Positions 36,496-46,407 of a stretch of 64,000 bases of DNA are shown in pieces. The notes beneath the pieces are model-generated. The model had not been told where the DNA came from. It did no database searches and was given only the letters and a program-made list of their open reading frames with translations. The stretch comes from Tanypteryx hageni. Lineage: Eukaryota > Arthropoda > Insecta > Odonata > Petaluridae. The translations under genes were made by a program, and so were the position numbers. The DNA lies in the NCBI GenBank assembly GCA_028673005.1, contig CM054113.1:170827837-170891836 (forward strand), written 5' to 3'. Position 1 is the stretch's first letter. Each line of letters starts with the position of its first letter.

Positions 36496-37210
36496 CTAAA
36501 AAGGTTCCAACTTCTATTACATAACCAGTAAAATTTACCATTAAAATCAATATAATCACACTCCATACATTTTTGGAAACTTCTAAATCTTATACATTCT
36601 GTTTGGTTACAATATACACCCAGCTAATTTTATTCCATAAAAAGAAATAATTGTCCTAGTGGGTTTTTGGTGCATGTAAGTTCAAAATTTATATATTAAA
36701 ATCTTTAACCTCGACACTATTTCTATTAACTTATTAAAAACAGAGGATAATCTAAAACAAGATAAACAAAGTTGCAATATCATAAGAGGTTATAGTGCTT
36801 TGATTCTCACTGATGAAATTATAAATATCAATATATCATATTTCAGGGCATATAAGATGCACCAGGGTATAAGATGCACCCCGGTTTTTTTAAGAATTTC
36901 AGGAAAAAAGTATTTTGGTTCACCAAGGCATTTACGAAGAGCCACGTTGTCTATCATTTCCAGCCGTGATTAAGTCTGTATCCGGCAACATTTATAGAAA
37001 ATATTCCAGCGTGATAGCAGTTAAATATAACGTTTAAGATAAACTTCATTAATAAAATAAATAGGGATGATCTAAAACATAAATAATTGCTTCGAGACTT
37101 GTATAGCTAAATGTCCCCTATACGAACATGGCAGTTGTACTAATTAAAGCTGTCGGAGTATGCCGAACACATCACATTGAATATCCTTTACCGACAGTAC
37201 TTACTTAAAC

Positions 37211-38126
37211 TTACCAATACCCGCGTACAGTGCGCACCCTCGTATAACACGCAGGGGGGTTTTCAGCCTCGTAATCTATTATTTTTCTATATACCCGCGT
37301 ATAGTGCGCACCGATTTTTTTTAGCGCTACCGTTCCAGAATAAAGTAGATGGTGTAACGTGTTCTAAAGCAATGATCGAATTGTTGGTATTATGAATTGG
37401 TAACATAATGAAAGTGCGAAATGAAATTTTCAAATAACGTTCCAAAAGATCGTCAGCTAACTCAATCATTACATACTCTATGTTTACTTACAAGGTCATA
37501 TTAGGATATACACAATAAATCTAATTATATTAATTATAAAATATGGCATATGACATTCTTTGAGCTAATAAAATAAAGGAATGACGATAATCCTATTTTT
37601 TACATACATTTTTGTCACGCCTAAGGTGGACGGGTTCGCCCAACCTTCAGTTTTACTTTTATTAGAACACTCTGGAGCACGTAAACATGATAGCAAATAA
37701 CCATAATTAACTACAGACTCTAAGAATCAAGAATAAATCACGTATCACCAGGCCGGGCGCCGGTGTAGGGTGACGTCATGCGCAAGATGCCAATTCCGAT
37801 AACAACATCGAAGAAGAATGGTCCAGTGACGAAGTATTTCTTGGCTTTTAAAATGAATAAATACTGAATTCATTCTTTTCATATCTAATTAATGAATGTT
37901 TGTAGAATTAATTAATAAATTTTAACTATTATCTATCTTACTTTTCGTAAAAATCACCAATAAAATTATTAGGATACCCGGGCAGTAATTACTGTGCCGA
38001 AATTGTGTAAATATGGGGTCAAATGAAAATAGGAAGAATATGTACCCTTGTATAACATGCATCCTAATTTTTAACTCAAATATTTCGAAAAAAAAAGTGC
38101 GCATTATACGCGGGTATTTACGGTAA
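37211..38126. mobile_element. non-autonomous DNA element with CCCGCGTATA-type ends
   Basis: The left end is TTACCAATACCCGCGTACAG followed by TGCGCACC; the right end, inverted, is TTACCGTAAATACCCGCGTA followed by TAATGCGCAC. The element is about 916 bp, with further copies of the CGCGTATAGTGCGCAC motif inside (near 37297). No transposase. Target duplication not resolved. Confidence 0.55.
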
Positions 38127-38929
38127 GTTCAAGATGATATTTTAATATAATGGGATAAATAATTAATGGAATGCATATGTAATAACGATACGTGCGCTCA
38201 GCTAGTCCATTTTCTTCTCCAACTCTTTTTGCCTCGTACATAACGATTTTGATCGATACAGAAATACCAAACTTCCTCTGTTCTACTACCGTCACTTCCT
38301 CCTTAGTTGTGGCCATTGAAGACCAACCTTACAAAGACTTTCTCTTAACCCATCAGCTTCAGTTTTTCCTCGTTTTTTCCATTTACGAATCATTTTTTTC
38401 TGTGGAAGTTTCTTTTATCCAATCAGCTTCAGTTTTTCCTCATTTTCTCCATTCACGAATCATTTTTTTCTGTGGAAGATGGACCGAAATGACGTGCTAC
38501 TACTCGGTTTCCGTGCATTTATTGAGTATTGAATTGGCTGAAGCTTATAACTAATAGCATAGGCATATCTTTTCACTTTTGTAGCCATTGCGATCTCAAT
38601 ACACACAACATTATTTATCCTAGACAAATATAAAATATTTATGGTATTTACACGAATTCTACTGTTCCATGGCATTAATCGTGCTATCCAACAAGCTCAT
38701 TAGAAACTAAAACATATAAAACGCGCTGAAATTGTAATCACTGTAAGCTGACATGTAGATATTAAAGCGTAATAATGAAACTGCATCCTCAGAATTCACA
38801 TTGCATGAGGCATTACCGTATATATTAATAAACTTTTCACTATTAGTTATTAATAATGTATATTTTGTTTCTGTGATGAATGACAGCCAATTATTCCATT
38901 TTGGGGATGTGTCAGTATTGAGAACCATA

Positions 38930-39010
38930 ATAATCTTACCTTTGGCATATAAGATTTTGGGGATAATTTTTCTGGAAAAATGCCTTATATGCCGAGAAAT
39001 ACAGTATGTA
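38930..39010. repeat. transposon end fragment (GGCATATAAG motif)
   Basis: GGCATATAAGATTTTGGGGA at 38944 is followed by an inverted partner CCTTATATGCCGAGAAATAC at 38983, forming a hairpin typical of MITE termini. A related motif (GGCATATAAGATGCACC) occurs at 36848. Confidence 0.4.
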
Positions 39011-39011
39011 T

Positions 39012-39014
39012 GTA

Positions 39015-39103
<89 letters not shown>
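39012..39103. repeat. (GT)n(TA)n microsatellite
   Basis: About 40 TA units preceded by a short GTGTGT run. This is the longest simple repeat in the window. The reading frames of Ile-Tyr repeats across it are artefacts. Confidence 0.97.
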
Positions 39104-39107
<4 letters not shown>

Positions 39108-39443
39108 TTGTTATCAATCGAAATGCACAAGTTAAGAAACTGAGCTAATTCATAATTATTATAATCATTCCTTCATTTACTACTATGCAATTTTTTATAA
39201 CTATCTTACAGCACTGTTTAATAAGAATAAAATGCACTTTCTTTGAATGGTGAAAAAATTGAATAAATTTATAATAATATTTTATTTTAAAGTATTACAA
39301 CTAATATATACAAAAATAAAAATTTTCAAGGAATTTGAATTTTTGTGGACTTATTATAAAGCCAAACCTATTTAAATTTAATTTCTAGGCAATAGAATTA
39401 GTGAAAATTAGACCTATATATAGCAACTTCACCATACACAGAC

Positions 39444-39640
39444 CTTTGAATCCATTTCTGCAACCACAGCGATGGCCTTCCCTATCACATTCACCTCTAG
39501 GAAAACTACAATTCCTAGGGCATATAGGAATATCACACGCTTCTCCAGTATAGGTGGCATCACATGTGCATATCCCATCTATACACACACCATGTCCTGA
39601 ACAGTTTGATCCTGACAGTGCACTTGGACATGAGTCAAAC
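39444..39640 (-). CDS. Atrn: attractin exon 4: second and third EGF modules
   Basis: Exon of 197 bp, codons about 189-254, acceptor TTTTTAG, phase 2 in and phase 1 out. It encodes SCPSALSGSNCSGHG then CIDGICTCDATYTGEACD, a compact EGF, followed by CPRNCSFPRGECD and CGCRNGFKG, a second EGF whose last cysteine (DDC) comes from exon 5. The donor is the weaker AAAG|GTCTGT; a stronger-looking GTGAAG a few bases on would break the reading frame with exon 5, so GTCTGT was chosen. Confidence 0.88.
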
Positions 39641-40487
39641 CTAAAAATTTACAAAAAACAAGGCCAATTCAGCAAATTGTTAAATGTTTCATAAAGTAAA
39701 TGGTAAGTTATGTTGAATAACTGACAAATATACACCTAATTTCCTAAATAGTGTATAAGAAAAATATTAATGCTTCTTAGAAATATGGTCATTCCAACAA
39801 TTTTTATCGCTGCTGACTTTTACTATGTAAATACCCGATCCTAAATCTGATCCATCAATTCTTATATCTATACATAAGCAGAAATTACTCATACCTTTAA
39901 ATAATTAATAGCTATTTATAATTATTATTGAGTTCAGATTAAGTAAATTTTCTCATATTATCATTTGAGAAGAACTTACGTACATAAATTATAAAAATGC
40001 ACATTAACTATACAGAAAAATAATTTTTGTCTGGAATTTTTTAAACTGATTAAATAAAATAAATCTGTTAATTTTCCATCATAAGAAAATACTCTTAAAT
40101 TTCTCTCTCTCATATAGAATCACATAAATTGATTTACCGTTATTATACAAAAGTTTTTTAATAATTAAAATGACAGATTACTAGAATAAGTTAACTTAAA
40201 ATGGTGTATTCAGAAACTATTCTAAGTTTAGAATAATCACGTAAAGTCATATACAAGCCTCTGTGAATTTGTTGAATATTACTAAATTTACTCACGTACA
40301 TGAGAAACCTACATATTTTACTCCTGAACTCGTCTTTGAATAACAAGGAAATGCTTCAAAATACTACTCAATTACTCATGCAATTATTTTCAATTTGAAA
40401 ATTGAAATGTGACAAAAAATTAATATAATGATCCAACAATGTATTGCTTAAATATGTAGGGTTACATTTTTAATACATATAATTTAC

Positions 40488-40616
40488 CTATATGAAATAT
40501 TAAAGCCAGTCATGTTGTAAGCAACATCACTGTAAAAATGAAGAAGAGCCGAGCCAGAATGTGCCACTACTTCTGGAATACGTCGAATGCTGTATCCTTG
40601 TTTGTACATCAGACCA
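40488..40616 (-). CDS. Atrn: attractin exon 3: CUB domain, C-terminal half
   Basis: Exon of 129 bp (43 codons), acceptor TTTACAG, donor ATAG|GTAAAT, phase 2 on both sides, codons about 146-188. It encodes the rest of the CUB fold, with GLMYKQGYSIRRIPEVV and the strand SALLHFYSDVAYN, ending in GFNISY. The pattern of alternating hydrophobic strands and the closing F-x-I-S-Y is normal for a CUB C-terminal end. It joins exon 2 through a split Ser codon and exon 4 through a split Arg codon, both in frame. Confidence 0.88.
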
Positions 40617-40722
40617 CTGTAAATATAAATGGGATATGCAGTCATTTAATGACACTGACGAAGAGTTAAGTCATGCTTGGCTTATATCATTAGCATTAAA
40701 CAGCCATTCAACAAAAACTGAC

Positions 40723-40923
40723 CTGAAAACAGCCAATAGGGGTGATTTCACACTATCACCATCATATATGTACAGATGATCCCAACCACATTCTGTAGCA
40801 AATTCTTCTAAGTGCAACCGAATGGACGTGTTAGGAATTCCAGAGTCAATCAACCAGGTGCACTTAACATCAGTTGAATAATTACCTTTGCCATCAGAAA
40901 TGTATCCAGAGGGATTTGACAGC
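40723..40923 (-). CDS. Atrn: attractin exon 2: CUB domain, N-terminal half
   Basis: Exon of 201 bp between acceptor TATATAG and donor CAG|GTCAG, phase 2 on both sides, codons about 79-145. It encodes the start of the CUB domain: a GNYS step, KCTWLID, then FATECGWDHLYIYDGDS followed by PLLAVF. The CTWLI cysteine and the DHLYIYDGDS acidic cluster are CUB hallmarks, the latter forming the usual calcium-binding site. The similarity to vertebrate attractin CUB is high through this stretch and was the main basis for the gene name. Confidence 0.93.
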
Positions 40924-41138
40924 CTATATAACATTTAAATAATTGAATTACATCTGTTTTATAGCATATTCATTCTATATAGAATGAAATAGAAGCTTTT
41001 CCTACTCCAACCACTACGAGCAAAGACTGGATTAACTTTCTGCCAAGGCATATCCATGCCTTTCATGGGTTTCAAAAAGAGCTTCTCTCATAAACATTAA
41101 CTGTGGAAATGACTGGTGTGTAAAAATCAATGCCTTAC

Positions 41139-41374
41139 CTGACTTTTCCCCCACAAAACTGACAAGACGATCCCTGCCAGCCATCAAAACAAACGCAAGT
41201 TCCATTCACACACCCGCCATTAACGCATTGTTCATCATTACATTTACCACTGTTTACTACATTAACAAAGCACGAAAAAGCTACGAATAGATAAAGTACC
41301 CCTTGTCGGAAATAGCATTTTCGGCGATATTTTGACTTAAACAGAAATAAAAACATCTGCAGGTCTGCTGCCAT
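41139..41374 (-). CDS. Atrn: attractin exon 1: signal peptide and first EGF
   Basis: First coding exon, 78 codons plus two bases. I chose the ATG at 41374 (context AAGATGG); an in-frame ATG lies upstream at about 41479, but this one puts a basic stretch (KSKYRRKCYFRQ) directly before a hydrophobic segment (GVLYLFVAFSCFVNVVNS), which is a secretion signal ending near residue 42. A six-cysteine EGF module follows, with spacing C-N-D-E-Q-C, CVNGGC, CVNGTCVC, and ends in CQFCGG, the junction typical of attractin before its CUB domain. The donor is CAG|GTAAGG, phase 2. The upstream 5' UTR and promoter lie above 41374; a divergent ORF starts about 450 bp away. Confidence 0.9.
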
Positions 41375-41816
41375 CTTGCTTTGACCATTTCCGCGAGAGT
41401 ATGTGACGTCAGATACCCAGCATGCATTTAACCACTTTTTAACGAAAAGGTCTTTTGACTCCGTTTTAGACGTCATCACGTCATTGAATCCCGTTGTTTA
41501 AAACAGCAAAACAGTTAGTTTTGGTTAGTTGCGTTGTCTGAAGAAATAACTGGTTCGAAACACCTTGGATTTTTTAAGGTAGGTTTGCGTTGTTCATGTA
41601 ATGTTTTTAATACTTCGTGGGGAAAGAATATATGAATAAATTCTTTAACAGCTGTTTTATACGTTCAAGTATATTTTGCAAAAAACTTACATGACGTCGA
41701 TATTGTACAATATATTGTGCTTTTAATGGGGTTTGTACAATAAAAAATTAGGTTGAGTAACTTCTAAGTAGTTTGGAATATATTGTGGAGGTGTGTCGTT
41801 CACTCAGTAATATTGT

Positions 41817-42011
41817 GTGATATTATCAGTTGAAGCCTGCAGCCTTATGCGTGTTGTTGTTGAAGACAAACATCTGGAATTTATTTCCTGTTATCGTGAC
41901 CTTCGTGTATTGTGGAAGACTAATGGCCCCCAATATGTGAAGACCGCCGCATATCTACAATTATTGGATGTGTTAAAAAAGGAAGATCCTGCTGAAGTAG
42001 TTTCTGTTTGA
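41817..42011 (+). CDS. small divergent ORF with weak MADF-like sequence
   Basis: A plus-strand reading frame that starts about 450 bp upstream of the attractin start codon and runs the other way. From the second Met it reads MRVVVEDKHLEFISCYRDLR then VLWKTNGPQYVKTAAYLQLL and ends after DVLKKEDPAEVVSV. The pattern F-I-x(n)-R-x-L-W and later Tyr resembles the first half of a MADF domain. It could be a first exon of a divergent gene, a transposon-derived MADF fragment, or chance. No clear splice donor decides this. Confidence 0.3.
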   Translation: MILSVEACSLMRVVVEDKHLEFISCYRDLRVLWKTNGPQYVKTAAYLQLLDVLKKEDPAEVVSV

Positions 42012-42839
42012 AGTAAATAATGCAGGTCAAAAGATCGAATCTTAAATAATACAAGATGTATTAATATTAACATATTATTCAACCTTATAAATGCTTTTTA
42101 TTTGGAAAAGTGTGTAAAAAGCCTAGTACTTATTTGCCAAATACATATTTAAATAGCCAACGGATATTAACATCCGAGTATCATATTCAAATTAGGATGG
42201 GTGATACCTGGTAGTAGTAATTATGCAGGATGATTGGTTTCTAAGTGGCGGCGAAGAAGAGAAGGCTTGAGGCTACTGTTTGCAAGAACAAGATTGCAGA
42301 TTACACGTTTCGGATAATCATCATCACCAATAAAAGTGAACCCAAGTTTGATGTAATCTTTGTCATACATATTTTCCTGATTCGGAATCATTTATTTCTG
42401 AAGATTAGTGATACTCAGTGAGTTAATGCTGTTGGAATTCTGTGCACTGATGATGTGATTGAAAACTAGTGGTCACTGACTGACTGTTTTCAACCTCACA
42501 TGCCACTTTTTTAGCACTTCTTGATTTTAACCAATTGTCCATTATGGGTATTATTTCGCGAAATATAAAAATGGATCCATATATTCAATATGAGAAGTAT
42601 GTAAAAAGTGAAATCTACACCAAAGCACTCTCATTGAAACAGAAATGAAACCTTTGTATTGTAACAAAAGTCCATGACTGACTACTCTTACATATCATTG
42701 ATTACGAGAAAAAATGTCTTGTTACCCCCTGCAAAAATGTATGCAGCATCTAATTTCGTTTTCTTTTTCAGGTTAGGTAATGGAACCATGTGTGATACAA
42801 GCAATTACACCATTGAACATTGAATTGTTGTCAGTGTTT

Positions 42840-43250
42840 AGATCCCCGAACGTCCAAAAACAGGGAAGACAATGAAAGAGGTGCATGATGATTTCCAGCA
42901 ATGATTTGGCCAATAAGCCCCTCCAAAAGACTTCGGCGATGGAAACATAAACTCTTTGCAACAGGCAACATAAAAGATAAGCCAAGAACTGGAAGGACAC
43001 CAACCAGAGGGCATCAGTGCAAAGCGGTTGAGGAATCTGTGGCCAGGTCACCACACAAGTGGACCTGTGAATGATCAGCGGAGCTTGGAATACCACGTTC
43101 AACAATACAAAAGCACATGAAGGTTGACCTAAAATTGCACTCATATTGCGTGATGGTCATTCAGGAGTTAACAGACATCGATTTAAACTGCAGATGGGAT
43201 GCATGTGCAAGGATGATTCTACAAGGGGTAACGACATTGTGGCCACCCTG
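42840..43250 (+). pseudogene. Tc1/mariner-type transposase N-terminal fragment
   Basis: Reading across small frame changes gives RRWKHKLFATGNIKDKPRTG, then RTPTRGHQC, KAVEESVARSPHKWT and SAELGIPRSTIQKHMKVDLK, the paired helix-turn-helix layout of Tc1/mariner and IS630-like transposases, followed by VIQELTDIDLNCRWDACARM. The catalytic DDE domain is absent. The copy is truncated around 43250. Confidence 0.55.
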
Positions 43251-43535
43251 TACTATTGGGTGCATAAGTAAATGCAAGGGATATGTGGGGTTGCCTATCC
43301 GACACCTTGCGAAATCACCAGTATGAGAAATTTTGAAGTCAAGCAAGTCATCTGCCATTTCCTTAGCTCAAAACACACTCTGTGAATGCATTGCGTGTCT
43401 GGTGGTATTATACACCACTTCATAGCTCTGTATTGCCATAGATATCAGGAATAATAATGTAATTTAGAATTGAAGTAAAGCAGACTGTTTTAAACTATGC
43501 TTTACTTAATCGCTATGGTTACAGTTTTCACTCTA

Positions 43536-43615
43536 GCACTTGTGCAGCATAAGTGGCTGCGCTCGTCTGAGCACTTGTATTCCCAGATAGGCAGATATGG
43601 AGTTCGAGTCCCGGC
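43536..43615 (+). repeat. tRNA-derived SINE head
   Basis: A region with an A-box-like AGTGGCTGCGCTCGTCTGAG and, about 45 bp later, the B-box GAGTTCGAGTCCC. It does not close into a full tRNA cloverleaf with CCA-compatible ends, so a SINE is more likely than a tRNA gene. Confidence 0.45.
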
Positions 43616-44304
43616 ATATGATATTAATTAATTATTTTTATTAAAGGTATTTGATTTTCTCTTGGGACTCTTATTAAATGTTAGTTATGCCAAAATATTC
43701 TCCTTAATTGGAAATGATTTTTGGAATTCAGAATTCAAACAAAAAATAAGCTCTTTGTAAAGCTATTCAGTGCAAGGCAGGCTGATTGAGATTTCTGATC
43801 CTATAGATCGTATAAAGAAAGTATAGTTTTCATAAAAAAACCAAATTAAAGATTTCAACTGAAATACATGTTTTAAAGTCTTCTGAACATGTTTTGATTA
43901 TTTTTCGATGATGTATTAGCGTGTCTGTTTGTGTCTCTGCGTGTGTATGTGATAGGAATGTTGTAGGCAATCTAACTCAAAATCTATTCATGAAATCAGC
44001 ATAAAATTGTACATTTGTGATAATAGAAAAATCCTTAAGACTTGATAAGGTTTTGACTTCAATGGGTTAAACGAAAGTTGTGGTTTATACTAGTAGAAAT
44101 TTATTTTTTCTCAACATCTGGCTTAAAACTGAATTTTTGCCAATATATTGTGACAAATCTTGTGGTCTCAGGAGTTAAGTGAGGGTTTGGATGGCTAATT
44201 CCAGATCAATGCTCTCTCTTTTAGGCAGTGGTTTTTAATTTTTATTTTAAAAAGTAATACAGCCAAATCTTTCGGTATGAGAACAATTTTTCTATAGTGA
44301 TTAA

Positions 44305-44870
44305 CCCTCTTACTGCTAGCCAATTTCGAGAGGTAAGTTTGGAAAATGCGATGCCATTTTTAGCAAAAATGCAGTTTTTAAGTAAAAAAATTCGTTTTAA
44401 TTTAAATTTCCCAAACGTAACTTTTTTAAAATCATTCCAAATATTTCTTAGAAGGTGAAATAAAAATATTTTGGGTTGATTCCAGGTTAAGTAAAACAAA
44501 TAAAAATTACATTTGTTGACATTTAAAAAAAACTTTATTTAAACAATATTTTACACACACAATAAGCACGTTTGATTATGTTGTTTATATTCGTTAGAAC
44601 AATTAATTTTCTAGCTGAAACTATATTTTTGAGTTAATAGCTACATTTATTGAGGCTTTATTTGTTATTTTTATAAATCGCTGCACGTAACTCTTGCCCC
44701 GCTCAGCCCGTACACTTATGTTCCGGGAAGCATATACCATGAAGGCCTTTCTCACACTTTGCACACACTGTACGGGCCCTTTTTCTTTTGCCTTTGTTAT
44801 TTTTTTCTCTTCTACTACACGCACAGCAGTCCCTCTCCTTCCTCTGAGGTAATGTAAATCCTATCTTAAT
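44305..44870 (-). mobile_element. piggyBac element 4, truncated
   Basis: The left end shows TTAA (44301-44304) followed by CCCTCTTACTGCTAGCC, a piggyBac-type terminus. At 44860-44705 on the minus strand the frame reads PQRKERDCCACSRREKNNKG, then TVCAKCEKGLHGICFPEH, which is the C-terminal cysteine cluster of a piggyBac transposase. No matching right end was found, so the element is truncated beyond about 44.9 kb. Confidence 0.6.
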
Positions 44871-46407
44871 TGGTATGGTAACTAAGATTTCTTACTGGAA
44901 AAAAAATCGGAATCTTAGGCATATATTCGGCCACCAAACTAAAATTAGGTGTGGATTTATATTCTCTTTGGTGTAAAAAGCAAGTTTATTCGTTTGACCT
45001 CAATTACGTCTAAGACCCGAGTTCATATCTCAATTCTAACTAATTTTAATGTTCAACTTTTGAAAGGTTTTCACATAACATTTCATCTCTTCCCATCTTA
45101 TTGAAATGTAGGAAAGATAGGCTCTTGGAATCGAACCCATGAGTTCAATGTAGATGGTGTGCATTTTAAAAGTTAAAGGTCACGTTTGATAGAAAACAAG
45201 AAGTCCAAACCGAAAGTAATGCTGGCTGGTTTCCACAAGTTGACATCCCGAATTGATTACTTGTATTGACAAAAAATGTTTCAGTGTGTGTTAGTCATTC
45301 CAAGGAATTCTCATACCATAAATACCATTTATAATTCATAGTTTGTCAATGATAGAGAAAAATTGGAAAACAAATTAATAGAGCATTACCAGGTTTAAAA
45401 GACTAAAAGCAATGTCAAAATCTCTCTGACATTTTGCATGTATTTTTTATTAATTAACGAATTTAATAGACCCAGCCAACATCATTTGTTTTCGGATATA
45501 TACCATACTGACAGTACTGCTGCCCAGGGCCGGCCTCATGGGTGTGCGATCGGTGCAGTCACACAGGGCCCCGTGCTTGGAAAGCACCTGCATCTCAATA
45601 TTATATCAAAAATCGCAATTCTCATGTAACAGCTAAAACGGGTGAAAGGGTGGTCTCATCCAAAGGGGGGCCTTAATGAAGATTGTGCTGGAGAATTTTC
45701 AAGAAATTACGGTTTCAAATTCTTGTAATTTTTTCATGCAACCAGTACAGTAAAAGGTGCAGCCTCATGGAAGATTCACACCCTAGGAATGCTTGCCTTG
45801 TGAGACCCCATGGGGTCTGACCCCAACCAGGGAGTGTCCTTTTGCTGTTTAACTTTTGTCTACAGTTCTCATCTGGGAACAAAAACTTGAGTTGGGTACA
45901 GAAGCACCATTCTGCCAAGCACCATTGTGGGCCAAGGGTCATTTTTAGCATTAATTTATATTTCTATTTTGTAAGTAGAGGCTGCACTGAGGGCAGGCCC
46001 TGAGAGAGCTAGAGAGAGGCCTGGACCACTTCCATATTTGTAGGCTCCTCACCCCTTTACTACCTCCCTCCCATATGATTCACTGATGACCTATGTTAGG
46101 AGACGGACGATGAAATGTTGAGAGACAATTGACGATGGCCAATTTTTGAACCCCCCGAACTTTGGGCCCAGGCTAAATGGCGCACAAAGGTTTTTAGCAG
46201 GAAGTAGCAGGTAGAAGGGCGTTGGTTATCGTAGGGAAATAATAAGTGCAGTTACAATTAGGTATGCCAAATAAAAAATCAGTTCGTTACAATAAAGCAA
46301 TCTCTTTAATGCTGTATGTGTAGATTATACGTGAATACAAGATTATGCAAAGAAAAAACGTTTCAAATGATGAAAACTATAAATAGTTTATAATTCATGC
46401 TTGTTAA

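Larger units (their letters stand above)
2178..41374 (-). other. Atrn: attractin gene locus (14 coding exons, 3' end outside window)
   Basis: This span holds the attractin (fly: distracted) gene on the minus strand. Conceptual splicing of the 14 exons listed separately gives about 1133 in-frame codons. The order is signal peptide, EGF, CUB, EGF, kelch propeller, PSI repeats, laminin EGF, laminin EGF. EGF placed before CUB separates attractin from MEGF8, which starts with CUB. Known for the family: attractins are large single-pass type I membrane proteins; in mammals ATRN works with the E3 ligase MGRN1 in melanocortin-receptor turnover and in myelin upkeep. The transmembrane helix and cytoplasmic tail are not in the window, so the gene continues left of base 1. 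Introns reach 8.5 kb and are packed with transposons. Ortholog assignment is strong; the invertebrate function is inferred. Confidence 0.93.

Noticed and set aside
38707..39148. Open frames made of Ile-Tyr repeats on both strands
   Set aside because: They are translations of the (TA)n microsatellite.
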